Source of the DNA: Clostridiales bacterium
GTDB taxonomy: Bacteria > Bacillota > Clostridia > Lachnospirales > Lachnospiraceae
Reading direction: 5' to 3'
DNA length: 45,937 nucleotides
NCBI GenBank assembly: GCA_021199255.1
Contig: JAJQIK010000040.1
Location: 1 to 45,937 of the forward strand
Shown one piece after another: positions 1 to 7,752 of the stretch. Position 1 is the stretch's first letter, and the number at the start of each line of letters is the position of its first letter. Position numbers and translations under genes: made by a program. Below the pieces are notes generated by a model. The model had not been told where the DNA came from. It saw only the letters and a program-made list of their open reading frames with translations, and made no database searches.

Positions 1-847
1 GGAGCCAGGTGCGCATCGCGTATTTGGGGTTTTCCGTCTGCTGCGGCTTTGCGCTCGCCGTTTTCACCGTCTTTGCCATCTGGCTGAGTGCCAGGCAAAG
101 CTGGATGTAACTCTTAAGCTGTCCCGCGTGAAGTCCGCCTCTCCGGTCCGCTGTCGGCTCGTCAAACTGGAAAAGCCGGAACTCGACCGTGCCTTTTGTG
201 AAGGTCGCGTGGAGGTTGAGCATGTGGTAGCGGCTGTCGTTGTAATGGTGGTCTCTGCCGCAGGTGGCGTTCTGGCTGCCGTACCAGATGTCCGCAAGCC
301 CTGACATCGTCTTTGGCTTTCTGGCATTGACCTGCTCGATGAAGCGAGGGTCAACCGTGCGGCAGTAGCGGCTCATGCGGTAGCGGTTCAGGTTCAGTGC
401 GTCCGCGATAAGCTCCTCGTGGCTTGCCATGATGTTGGCGAGGTTCCTTAAGGTCTGCGCCGTGTGGCCCTGCGCTCCGATGTGGATGTGGACTCCGCAT
501 CCTCTGGAGGCGTCGCTCTTGGCTCCGGCGTGTCTCAGCTGGCGGATAAGCTCCTGCAAAAGCTCCATGTCGCTGTAGTGAAGTATCGGGGTGACCATCT
601 CGCATTTTTCGCTTTCCGGTCCGCTGATGCTGACGTCGCGCTGGAATTTCCATTCGCGTCCGTCCGCGTCCCATGCGCTCCAGGTGCAGTAACCGTTGCG
701 TCTGTGGGTATCCTCGTATCTGCCGGTGCCGAAGTATTTAGCGGCAAGCTTCGCTGCCTTTTCCCTTGTGATGCTGTTCATCTCGACCTCGACTCCGATG
801 GTCTGCTGCTTCATGGCTTCAATCTGTAATGCTGTTCTGCTGTTCAT
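1..847 (-). CDS. Amidoligase family protein (3' end cut by window edge)
   Basis: The open frame runs from ATG at 847 off the left edge, about 282 residues seen. It resembles the ATP-grasp-related amidoligase_2 family (glutamine-synthetase-like fold), enzymes thought to join amino groups to carboxylates, often near gamma-glutamyl cyclotransferases in phages. Recognisable pieces are GVEVEM near residue 18, the CGVHIHIG histidine motif near residue 117 and VEFRLFQF near residue 220. The substrate is unknown. A GGAGG site sits 8 nt before the start. The gene has its own upstream repeat (882-920) shared with another phage gene. It lies where terminase large subunit genes usually follow, off the window. 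Confidence 0.82.
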   Translation of the reverse strand, partial: MNSRTALQIEAMKQQTIGVEVEMNSITREKAAKLAAKYFGTGRYEDTHRRNGYCTWSAWDADGREWKFQRDVSISGPESEKCEMVTPILHYSDMELLQELIRQLRHAGAKSDASRGCGVHIHIGAQGHTAQTLRNLANIMASHEELIADALNLNRYRMSRYCRTVDPRFIEQVNARKPKTMSGLADIWYGSQNATCGRDHHYNDSRYHMLNLHATFTKGTVEFRLFQFDEPTADRRGGLHAGQLKSYIQLCLALSQMAKTVKTASAKPQQTENPKYAMRTWL

Positions 848-881
848 GTATGTACCTCCGTGTGTGGTTGTTTTCCCTTTC

Positions 882-920
882 GGTAGTGTATTAATCACTC
901 TAAACGGAGGTAATAGCAAG
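882..920 (-). promoter_or_regulatory. Repeated promoter-like element, copy 1 (before amidoligase)
   Basis: Positions 882-904 are identical to 2153-2175 over 23 bases, and the flanking TTGCTAT (minus-strand sense) is conserved at the same distance. On the minus strand TTGCTA resembles a -35 box and TTAATA/TAATAC a -10 box about 19-20 nt further on. The core AGTG-N7-CACT is partly palindromic, so an operator is also possible. Function is inferred from the repetition and from its position before a start codon. Confidence 0.55.
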
Positions 921-980
921 TTCTTTCGCGGCATAATTTACACAAAGATTTGCACCTGAAATTGTGTATTTTACAGGCTT

Positions 981-1205
981 TCAGTCACTGATTTTCTTCA
1001 CGATATCCTCGCCATACACAGCCTTTAATCCACAGCCATTATCCCAATGGATACAGAGATCCCCGGCATCATCAACCGCATACACGGTTCCCTTCGTACC
1101 GATGGGAGGTGCCTGGACATCATCCATCCGCACAAGCTCAACTCGGCATCCGGCAGGGTATTCTTTTCTGACCTTCTCGACCAGCTTTCTGTCTGGAAAT
1201 TTCAT
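981..1205 (-). CDS. DUF4314 domain protein
   Basis: A 74-residue protein matching the small DUF4314 family seen in phages and conjugative elements of Firmicutes. The N-terminal half is basic (MKFPDRKLVEKVRKEYP), followed by a beta-rich barrel-like part with GTKGTVYAVDDAG and IHWDNGCGLKAVYGEDIV. The family has an SH3-like, KOW-type appearance, which would fit nucleic acid or protein binding, but no function is established. The ribosome site AGGAGG overlaps the end of the 52-aa membrane protein upstream, so the two are probably translated together. Confidence 0.8.
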   Translation of the reverse strand: MKFPDRKLVEKVRKEYPAGCRVELVRMDDVQAPPIGTKGTVYAVDDAGDLCIHWDNGCGLKAVYGEDIVKKISD

Positions 1206-1214
1206 GTGTGCCTC

Positions 1215-1373
1215 CTATCTGAGCAGCTCGCGAAGCTGCGAGTGTGTCTCTGTCATAAACTCCTTCGAAATCCATGCGGCAATCTCATCACCGTATAGGA
1301 TGACTGCGGCAGCAATAACCACTGCTGCAATCACCATCACAAGCTGTATCCTACCAGTCCAGTCAGGCTTCAT
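1215..1373 (-). CDS. Small single-pass membrane protein (52 aa)
   Basis: ATG at 1373 follows an AAGGAGG ribosome site that lies inside the end of the upstream gene, and the two frames overlap by 11 nt. The product has a charged N-terminus (MKPDWTGRIQ), a hydrophobic stretch of about 18 residues (LVMVIAAVVIAAAVILYG) and a polar C-terminal tail. I do not recognise a family. The overlap with both neighbours makes it part of the same transcription unit. It is too short for most gene callers. Confidence 0.65.
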   Translation of the reverse strand: MKPDWTGRIQLVMVIAAVVIAAAVILYGDEIAAWISKEFMTETHSQLRELLR

Positions 1374-2130
1374 CTGCTGCCGCCTCCTTCCGTGAGCCGC
1401 TCTTAAAAGCGGAGGAGCCGGTCAGATTCTTTAAGAGTATTTTCCGGTCAGTTTTGTACTCCTCGCCGATAAATCCAAGCCTCAGCAGGAAGCAGCGGAA
1501 TGCGTACTTCTCATTGTCGACTTCCTTTTCAGTTGCGGTCACCCGTTTCTGCTCCTTGCTCATCCTGCAGAGTGCGGAAACGAAATGGGTGTAGGCTGTT
1601 GATGTGTCAGCATCGGGAAGCTCCTGAAACCAAGGGAAGGAAATGGTATCCTCGCCGATTTCGATTGGAAGGTCATCAACTCCGAGAGCCTTTTTAATCA
1701 GGTTGCCCTTGGCCTCCAGAATTCTGGTCAGCTTTCCGGCATCGACCTTGTCGAGCGGAAGGGAAATTGTAAGCCAGGGAGCGTCTGAGTCGGTGTCCTC
1801 GGCGTCTGTTGTCTCCTCGCTGTCTGTTTCTGTCTCATCCGCAGCTTCTTCTGTCTCTGTCGCTGCTTCAGGGGCTGTCTCTTCCTGAGATGTCTCTCCG
1901 CTTTCCGCGATAAATCCTCTCTTCGCGAGCTGCTCAAGCAGGTTCTCTACCTCCTCGCTGTCAGCCCGGTCACTGAAAATCACTGTGCCTTCCCTGTCGA
2001 TGGTGAAGTAATCCACCTCGTAGGATGCGCTCGGCATTCCGAGATACTTTGGAGCTACCTCTAAGATTTCTCCCATCGCTGTGACCAGTGCCTTGCGCTC
2101 CGCGCCTGTTCTGTTAAAATTAATCCTCAT
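1363..2130 (-). CDS. Conserved phage/ICE protein, 'virulence-related protein'-like (255 aa)
   Basis: Start chosen at ATG 2130 because GGAGG lies 8 nt upstream; an in-frame start at 2190 would overlap the repeated promoter element. The N-terminus (MRINFNRTGAERKALV) and the GMPSASYEVD region are typical of a protein common in clostridial mobile elements and labelled virulence protein in databases without functional proof. Residues 90-140 are an acidic Glu/Thr/Asp linker, followed by a second folded part with a repeated architecture (WLTISLPLDKVD). Function unknown. It precedes the 52-aa membrane protein and overlaps it. Confidence 0.7.
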   Translation of the reverse strand: MRINFNRTGAERKALVTAMGEILEVAPKYLGMPSASYEVDYFTIDREGTVIFSDRADSEEVENLLEQLAKRGFIAESGETSQEETAPEAATETEEAADETETDSEETTDAEDTDSDAPWLTISLPLDKVDAGKLTRILEAKGNLIKKALGVDDLPIEIGEDTISFPWFQELPDADTSTAYTHFVSALCRMSKEQKRVTATEKEVDNEKYAFRCFLLRLGFIGEEYKTDRKILLKNLTGSSAFKSGSRKEAAADEA

Positions 2131-2152
2131 TGCAATTGCCTCCTTTTTGTTT

Positions 2153-2191
2153 GGTAGTGTATTAATCACTCTAAAGCCCACAGATAGCAAG
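2153..2191 (-). promoter_or_regulatory. Repeated promoter-like element, copy 2 (before 255-aa gene)
   Basis: This copy ends 23 nt before the start codon of the 255-aa gene. It shares 23 identical bases with 882-904 and the TTGCTAT block at the same spacing. Two identical elements, each before an accessory gene of the late region, suggest shared control separate from the operon's main promoter. See copy 1 for the boxes. Confidence 0.55.
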
Positions 2192-2241
2192 CAGAATCGA
2201 GAGAAATATCTACCAAAAATGTAGGAGCGGATTTGTCACAA

Positions 2242-3501
2242 TTACCCTTCTGCCACCTCGACTTCCTTGACAAGAGCGGAGTAGGGGATACGCTCGCCGT
2301 TTCGGATGACAAACACATTTTCCGAGTCGCCAGTCATCTCCACATATCTCCGCAGGATGACAGAGGCGTACTTCTCATCCAATTCCATCGAATAACAGAT
2401 ACGGTTTAACTGCTCACAGGCCATCATGGTCGAGCCGCTGCCGCCGAAGGTATCCAGAACGATAGCGTTTTCCTGTGTGGAGTTGCTGATTGGGTATCCC
2501 AGCAAATCGAGAGGCTTGGAAGTCGGATGGTTTTCGTTTCGTTTTGGCTTGTCGTAATTCCAGATGGTGGTCTGTTTCCGGTCGGAGTACCACGGATGCT
2601 TTCCATTCTGTAAGAAACCGTAAAGCACCGGCTCGTGCTGCCACTGATAATCAGAGCGGCCCAGCACAAGGGAGTTTTTCACCCAGATACACACACCAGC
2701 GAGATGGAAGCCTGCGTCCACAAAAGCCTTGCGAAAATTCAAGCCTTCCGTATCCGCGTGGAACACATATGCCGCGCCACCGTTTTCCATGTGCGCGACC
2801 ATGTTCTGGAAAGACTTGTACAGAAATGTGTAAAAGTCGTCACCCTTCATGGAGTCGTTCTGAATGGTCAAGCCATCCGAGGATTTAAAGGAGACTCCAT
2901 ACGGCGGGTCCGTCACAATCAGGTTTGCCTTCTTGCCATCCATCAGCTTAGCCACATCCTCGGAAGAAGTGGCATCGCCGCACATCAGTCTGTGACGTCC
3001 GACTATCCAGACATCTCCCTTTTCTGCAAAGGCCGCTTTCTCCAATGCCTCCGACAAATCAAAATCATCATCCTCGACTTCGCTGTCAGAGCTATTGGAG
3101 AACAGGTCAGCCAGTTCCTTCTCGTCAAAGCCGGTCAGACCAATATCGAAATCCTCGCCCTGCAGGGACTCGATTTCGATGCGCAAAAGTTCCTCATCCC
3201 AACCGGCATCCATTGCCATCCGGTTGTCAGCGAGGATATATGCTTTCTTCTGAGCCTCGGTCAGATGGTCAGCAAATACACAAGGGACTTCGCTGATCCC
3301 CTCAGCTTTTGCAGCCTCGATTCTCCCGTGACCAGCGATTACACCATAATCACGGTCAACAATGACCGGGTTGATAAAACCAAACTCACGCAGAGAGGAG
3401 CGGAGCTTTGTAATCTGCTCCGGCGAGTGTGTCCTCGCGTTATTTACATATGGCACCAGCTTCTCGACCGGCACCAGCTGCATTTCAGATGTAGTTTTCA
3501 T
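2242..3501 (-). CDS. ParB-domain-fused N4/N6 DNA methyltransferase
   Basis: A 419-residue protein. Residues 8-110 form a ParB/sulfiredoxin-like N-terminal domain with IAGHGR (55-60) and the ADNR segment (91-94). Residues 160-395 are a beta-class SAM-dependent methyltransferase, with DPPY at 198-201 before the SAM-binding FGGSGS at 352-357, the order expected for the N6_N4_Mtase family. It would modify adenine N6 or cytosine N4 in DNA. No partner nuclease is adjacent, so it is an orphan methylase, probably protecting phage DNA. ATG 3501 is one base beyond the TGA of the SAM synthetase gene, so the two are translationally coupled; a start at 3612 would overlap that gene. Confidence 0.92.
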   Translation of the reverse strand: MKTTSEMQLVPVEKLVPYVNNARTHSPEQITKLRSSLREFGFINPVIVDRDYGVIAGHGRIEAAKAEGISEVPCVFADHLTEAQKKAYILADNRMAMDAGWDEELLRIEIESLQGEDFDIGLTGFDEKELADLFSNSSDSEVEDDDFDLSEALEKAAFAEKGDVWIVGRHRLMCGDATSSEDVAKLMDGKKANLIVTDPPYGVSFKSSDGLTIQNDSMKGDDFYTFLYKSFQNMVAHMENGGAAYVFHADTEGLNFRKAFVDAGFHLAGVCIWVKNSLVLGRSDYQWQHEPVLYGFLQNGKHPWYSDRKQTTIWNYDKPKRNENHPTSKPLDLLGYPISNSTQENAIVLDTFGGSGSTMMACEQLNRICYSMELDEKYASVILRRYVEMTGDSENVFVIRNGERIPYSALVKEVEVAEG

Positions 3502-3502
3502 A

Positions 3503-4285
3503 TCAGTACAGCCCCCATTCTGCAAATTTCTCAAAACCGCCAACAGACTGGATGAACTGCCTTGCCTGCTCCACAATTTCAGAAAAAGGCACTCCATCAA
3601 TCTCCGTGTCACCGATGGCGCAGCAGAAACGCTGTTCCTCTCCAGTTTCCTGCGCTTTCAGGAAGGCATAAATATTTACAGACACATCCGCCTTAGATAA
3701 GTCCTTACCATGCAGACCACCACCAGTAACAGAGTCAGCCATATCAGAACCGAGTTTCCTGTTGGTCGCACCCGTGTCAACATCCGTGCCGCCGCTCCAG
3801 TCGCCGAGCGGATTAATTTCCGCATCCGTATATACATTTCGCAGCTCATCTGTCGGAGCGTTGCTCTGGCAGATAATCAGTCGGTCACCGTCTAAGATGT
3901 ACTTTCCGTCAGAAGTGTACTTTTCATAGATAGCGTGAGCTATCTCAGAGAGCCGTCTCTGTTCATCATTCAAAGGCACACCCTTAAAAATCCCATTGTC
4001 ACCGCAGCGGATTTCATCAGCCTGATTGTCAGCGAGCAGCCTATCCTGTGCCACAATCACAATGTCAGGCACTACCGGACCGGCAATCCTGTGGACTGCC
4101 TCCTGTACCTCCAGCTCATTTAAATCCGCCGTGGTCTCGATGATGACATGACAGACGCCATGTCCAATCAACACCTCAACAGCGATTTTTGGATTCTCCT
4201 CTGAAGCGTATGCCAGGTCGACAATCGCTCCGGCAATCCTGTCCGCCACCTTATCCGGATGACCCGGATTTACTTTCTCTATCAT
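3503..4285 (-). CDS. metK: Compact S-adenosylmethionine synthetase (phage type)
   Basis: A 260-residue methionine adenosyltransferase, against about 380-400 residues for cellular MetK. The NPGHPDK motif (substrate histidine) opens the protein, GDNGIFKG matches the central glycine loop, and the GGTDVDTGATNRKLG...GGGLHGKDLSKAD block matches the conserved phosphate-binding region. The product would be SAM from methionine and ATP. It is directly coupled to the downstream DNA methyltransferase, which uses SAM, so a local supply role is likely (inference). The start at 4285 follows AAAGGAATG. The short length appears to be native to the phage form and not a truncation, since all core motifs are present. 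Confidence 0.9.
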   Translation of the reverse strand: MIEKVNPGHPDKVADRIAGAIVDLAYASEENPKIAVEVLIGHGVCHVIIETTADLNELEVQEAVHRIAGPVVPDIVIVAQDRLLADNQADEIRCGDNGIFKGVPLNDEQRRLSEIAHAIYEKYTSDGKYILDGDRLIICQSNAPTDELRNVYTDAEINPLGDWSGGTDVDTGATNRKLGSDMADSVTGGGLHGKDLSKADVSVNIYAFLKAQETGEEQRFCCAIGDTEIDGVPFSEIVEQARQFIQSVGGFEKFAEWGLY

Positions 4286-4287
4286 AT

Positions 4288-4830
4288 TTATCCCATTCCT
4301 TTCCGTGTGCGGAGCAGTCTCTCCATCACATCGTCCTGCGGCGTGGCTCCCTGCCACTCAACCGAGCAGTTCTCTCGCACAATCTGGTAAATCTGGTACC
4401 AGATTTGGTTGACCTGCTTCATGTATGTCTGGCTCATGGAAACATACGGAGAAGCAATGGCATTCCCAGTGGTCGGATGCTTTGCCAAAAATCCGTAATC
4501 GGAAATGCACTCCTCACACTGTATCCACCTGCTTACCGACATAGCGTACTGCTCAATCAGCTGGGTGCTCACCAGCCTGTCACAACCACGTGCCTTAAGC
4601 CACCGCCAGGTCTCTTCATAAACCTCGGCAGCGCACAGGTCTTTCCCGTTTTTCTGTTTCGCTTTCAGATAATCTTTTACCGGCGGCATATCCGCGCCTT
4701 CAAAAGAGGACGGCTCCGGCAGGTCGATGACCATTGCAGTTGCGCCGTCATTGATTTTGTCTGTCAGGGCTTTGCGTTTTGGACCGGTTCCCGGTCTTGG
4801 GCCGCCTCTGGCAGTGCCGTCTTTCGCCAT
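4288..4830 (-). CDS. Phage terminase small subunit, P27 family
   Basis: A 180-residue protein with the Gly/Pro/Arg-rich start (GGPRPGTGPKRK) and the conserved LPEPSSF, W-L-ARG and QIWYQIYQIVRENC segments of P27-type small terminases. It recognises the packaging site and hands DNA to the large terminase, which is not visible and should lie further left. ATG 4830 has AGGTG 8 nt upstream; GTG 4839 is a possible alternative adding three residues. Its stop is 2 nt before the SAM synthetase start, so the genes are in one operon. An HNH endonuclease lies just upstream, the usual order in HK97-like phages. Confidence 0.9.
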   Translation of the reverse strand: MAKDGTARGGPRPGTGPKRKALTDKINDGATAMVIDLPEPSSFEGADMPPVKDYLKAKQKNGKDLCAAEVYEETWRWLKARGCDRLVSTQLIEQYAMSVSRWIQCEECISDYGFLAKHPTTGNAIASPYVSMSQTYMKQVNQIWYQIYQIVRENCSVEWQGATPQDDVMERLLRTRKGMG

Positions 4831-4855
4831 GCTCTTCACCTCATTTCATGACCGA

Positions 4856-4869
4856 GGGGTTAATACCCC
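4856..4869. repeat. Short perfect hairpin before small terminase
   Basis: GGGGT-TAAT-ACCCC forms a 5-bp GC-rich stem 26 nt before the terminase start. There is no T-run, so it is not a typical terminator. It may affect translation or mark a packaging site, neither of which is shown. The rest of 4,841-4,945 shows no gene. Confidence 0.4.
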
Positions 4870-4945
4870 GTTTGAATTCAAAATTTTGTGCGTTTGACCC
4901 CCGCACCGTTCCCTGGGAAAAACCGAACAGAGATTTGTACCGCCC

Positions 4946-5335
4946 CTACCCCTCGGCTTTCGGCACCTTTGTTCGGTTATGCCACCTGTCGCCACGCTCC
5001 ACGTGAATCCTCGCATGGCATGGCTTGCACAAGGCTATGAGGTTGGAGCGGTCGTGCGTTCCTCCCTCAGAGAGCGGCAGCTTGTGGTGTATCTCCTCGG
5101 TCTTCGTATAGATGCCCTTCTCAAGGCAGAGCTCACACAAAGGGTGTGCAGCGGCATAGCTGTCACGGATACGTTTCCAGGCGCGTCCATATCTACGGCG
5201 TACAGCCGGGTCTCGGTCGTACTTCTCGTAACGTTTGTTTTCTTCCTTCAAGTGCTTCTCGCAGTAACGTTCTCCGTATTCCACAAGCTCCGGACAACCC
5301 GGATGGGAACAGGGATGTTTTGGTTTTCTTGGCAA
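4946..5335 (-). CDS. HNH endonuclease (packaging-associated)
   Basis: A 129-residue protein starting at TTG 5335, chosen because GGAGGTGG lies 6 nt upstream and homologues begin with PRKPK. It has an N-terminal zinc-ribbon-like part (CSHPGCPEL...YCEKH), a basic helix (RRRYGRAWKRIRD) and a C-terminal HNH domain: CELC, EIHHKLPLSEGG, RSNLIALCKPCHARIH. HNH proteins next to terminase genes assist DNA cleavage during packaging in HK97-like phages. It is the first gene after the late-operon leader with two terminator-like hairpins. Confidence 0.9.
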   Translation of the reverse strand: MPRKPKHPCSHPGCPELVEYGERYCEKHLKEENKRYEKYDRDPAVRRRYGRAWKRIRDSYAAAHPLCELCLEKGIYTKTEEIHHKLPLSEGGTHDRSNLIALCKPCHARIHVERGDRWHNRTKVPKAEG

Positions 5336-5350
5336 TGATTCCACCTCCAA

Positions 5351-5386
5351 TAAAAAAGTCCTCGTGAGGTTCTCCCACAAAGACTT
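5351..5386 (-). terminator. Terminator-like hairpin B in late leader
   Basis: On the minus strand a 13-bp stem with G-U pairs (AAGTCTTTGTGGG / CCTCACGAGGACTT) is followed by TTTTTTA. It ends only 3 nt before the GGAGGTGG ribosome site of the HNH gene, so it must be read through for late expression. It resembles the hairpin at 5487-5520. Confidence 0.65.
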
Positions 5387-5486
5387 ACAATGCTGCTGTT
5401 TATGCTATTGCTCAAAAATGAGAAATAGGTAACCGCCTGTCACGGCTGCTCCTCCGCGAAGGACACAGGTTGAGTTTCACGCCACG

Positions 5487-5520
5487 AAAAAAGCCCCTGC
5501 GGGATTTCCCACAAGAGCTT
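5487..5520 (-). terminator. Terminator-like hairpin A in late leader
   Basis: On the minus strand AAGCTCTTGTGGG pairs with CCCGCAGGGGCTT (13 bp, some G-U) and runs into TTTTTT. It lies about 90 nt after the end of the DUF1492 regulator gene and upstream of the packaging genes. The 5,387-5,486 stretch between the two hairpins holds no gene that I can see. Confidence 0.7.
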
Positions 5521-5611
5521 CGTTCCAGCTTTCGCTGATTATATGGTAGCACAAGTCGAGGTCAAGCGCAACCCAACTTTAGCGTGCATTTTGTTGCATC
5601 GTGTGCAACTT

Positions 5612-6037
5612 TTATAAAATCACAGGATTTTCCGGTATAACAATCTTTTCAAGCGCCCTGTTATGCCAACGGTACACTGTGGTGCGGTTGACATTTAAAT
5701 ATTCGCCTATTTCTTCCCATGTCCGGCTTTCAACATACCGGTAATACAAAACCATTCTTTCATCGCTGTCATCAAGAGCGTCAATGGCCGTCTGTATCTG
5801 AACCTTGAGTTTCAGGAGGAGCGCTATCCTGTCTTTAATTTTTATCTCCATGTCGATGGCTTCGTTTACCGACCGCTCGAATGGCGCGTCCGTATTTCTG
5901 CTCGTCTGGACCCTCTCACCTATACTCGGACTGCCGAGACTGTAGGCGTCCCGTCTGAAAGACTGTGCCCTTTTTATTTCTATCTCCAGCCTTCGGTCAA
6001 GTCGTTCAGCCTGACTCAAAAATTCTTTAGCTGTCAT
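5612..6037 (-). CDS. DUF1492 / sigma-region-4-like phage late regulator
   Basis: A 141-residue protein. The N-terminal two thirds are helical and charged, with a heptad-like pattern (IKIKDRIALLLKLKVQIQTAID). Residues 92-135 form a sigma-70 region-4-like helix-turn-helix, ERMVLYYRYVESRTWEEIGEYLNVNRTTVYRWHNRALEKI. DUF1492 and ArpU-like proteins of this form control late genes in Firmicute phages. The position as last gene before the terminase operon fits that role. ATGA overlap (6034-6037) couples it to the 95-aa gene. Confidence 0.82.
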   Translation of the reverse strand: MTAKEFLSQAERLDRRLEIEIKRAQSFRRDAYSLGSPSIGERVQTSRNTDAPFERSVNEAIDMEIKIKDRIALLLKLKVQIQTAIDALDDSDERMVLYYRYVESRTWEEIGEYLNVNRTTVYRWHNRALEKIVIPENPVIL

Positions 6038-6321
6038 ATCTCAGCCACCTCCTCCCTTAGCTTCTCAAAGATTGCACCTCCGTCAGCGTCCGAAAGCGTC
6101 TCCATCCACTGCGAATGAAAGAAATCCTCTACAGATGAAATATCCCGTCTGCATAAATTGCATTTATCCTCCCACTTTTCATGCGGAGTTTTCTTTTTCT
6201 GTAAACCGGCTGCATTGGCTGGTTCCTGTAAAAGAAGCTTTTTCAGCTTCCGCATTTCAGTGCGATAATCCTGTGCCGCCTGGACAATTATGGCATTAGC
6301 CAGATATTCATATGGGTCCAT
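6034..6321 (-). CDS. Hypothetical phage protein (95 aa)
   Basis: I do not recognise the family. The first half is a likely helix (YEYLANAIIVQAAQDYRTEMRKLKKLLL), followed by a Lys-rich part and CNLCRRDISSVEDFFHSQWMETLSDADG, with one CxxC pair. GGAGG lies 8 nt upstream of ATG 6321. It overlaps the DUF1492 gene by 4 nt and is probably its translational partner. Confidence 0.65.
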   Translation of the reverse strand: MDPYEYLANAIIVQAAQDYRTEMRKLKKLLLQEPANAAGLQKKKTPHEKWEDKCNLCRRDISSVEDFFHSQWMETLSDADGGAIFEKLREEVAEI

Positions 6322-6383
6322 GCGCCATACCTCCGAAAAATAATTTTTATCCCTCGGATTGTCAGTTTTTGTCTCAGATTGTC

Positions 6384-7752
6384 TTATTTTTTCAGATTTG
6401 CCTTTACGGCATCAATCAGTGCTTCCTGTGTGAAATCCTTATCAGCCAGAGCCTTCATGATTTTATCATCAATCGTGCCTTTGGCAGTTATGTGCTGGAT
6501 TATTACTGTTCCTGATTTCTGCCCCTGCCGGTAAAGTCTCCCGACTGTCTGCTGATAAAGCTCCAGCGACCATGTGATTCCGTACCACACCAGCGTGTTG
6601 CCGCCGCTCTGAAGATTAAGGCCGTGTCCTGCGGAAGCCGGATGGATCAGGCCTACCGCAAATTCTCCACGGTTCCACATCTCGATGCTGCCGGGTGAGG
6701 ATATCCTCGCATACTCGATTTTTAACGCATCCAGCCTTCTGGTTATACGCTCCAGGTCATGCTTATACCAGTAAGCCACCAGAAGCGGTTTGCCGTTTGC
6801 TGCCTCGATTATATCCTCCAACGCGTCCAGCTTACGGTCATGAATGTGCGTGACTTTTCCATCATCCGCATACACAGCTCCGTTTGCCATCTGGGAGAGC
6901 TTCCCTGAAAGCGCCGCCGCATTCGCAGCCGTTATCTCTCCGTCCGGTTTCGATATAATAAGGTTTTCCTTCATTTCGTCATATGCCTTCCGCTCGGCAT
7001 CGCTTAAATACACCGGATACTCGGTGCTTATAAGCTCCGGCATTTTAAGGTAATCGGCTGACCTCATGCTGATTGTGATATCGGACACCTTCTCATAAAT
7101 CTCGCGGTCGGCTCCTGGCAGGAGCTTATAGCTGTAAACAACCGGTCCGTTCATCCGGTCTGGTCTGAAATAGCTCTGCCGGTACTGGCCGATAAATCTT
7201 CCCAGCCTCTTTCCCATATCAAGCACTTTGTATTCCGCGAATAAATCCATGAGCCCGTTGCTGCTCGGCGTTCCGGTAAGTCCGACTATCCTCTTTACCT
7301 TTGGTCTCACCTTCATCAGGGATTTAAACCTCTTAGACTGCCACGACTTAAAAGAACTCAGCTCATCAATCACAACCATATCCCAGTCAAACGGAATACC
7401 GCTGGTTTCCACAAGCCATGTCATGTTCTCACGGTTTATGATATAAATATCCGCATCGGCTTTTAATGCTTTTTCTCTTTCAGCAGCCGTTCCGACTGCC
7501 ACGGAAAACCGGAAGCCAGAAAGCTCATCCCATTTTTCAATTTCCGCAGGCCATGTGTTTTTTGCCACCCGCAGTGGTGCGATAATCAGGACTCTGCTTA
7601 CCTCAAAGCGCTCATACATCAATTTTCTGATTCCCATAAGTGTAATTACGGTTTTGTCAACCCAAGCCCATATCCAGCAGCAGGGCGGCGACTTTATTTT
7701 CAATCAAAAAATCTATCGCATATTTCTGGTACTCGTGCGGAATGAACTTCAT
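6384..7752 (-). pseudogene. SNF2-type DEAD/H helicase, frameshifted in Walker A
   Basis: Starting at ATG 7752, 31 residues read MKFIPHEYQKYAID...ALLLDMGLG and then hit TGA at 7657-7659. The frame resumes one base later with DKTVITLMGIRKLMYE and continues to 6384 with DELSSFK (Walker B type), LTGTPSSNGL and the C-terminal helicase motif QTVGRLYRQGQ. The family has an unbroken DMGLGKT here, so removing 4 nt (TGAC or TTGA) at about 7656-7660 restores it. A +1 shift would give GLGDKT, with an extra residue in the ATP loop. The protein is normally a replication helicase of about 450 residues. Either a real loss, or a sequencing error. ATGA overlap with VRR-NUC. Confidence 0.85.

Noticed and set aside
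882-2191. CRISPR-like or transposon-end repeats
   Set aside because: Only two copies 1.25 kb apart, each before a gene in the same orientation; promoter duplication is simpler.
7645-7670. Programmed +1 frameshift in the helicase
   Set aside because: No slippery or stimulatory element is visible, and the shifted product would have an extra residue inside the ATP loop.
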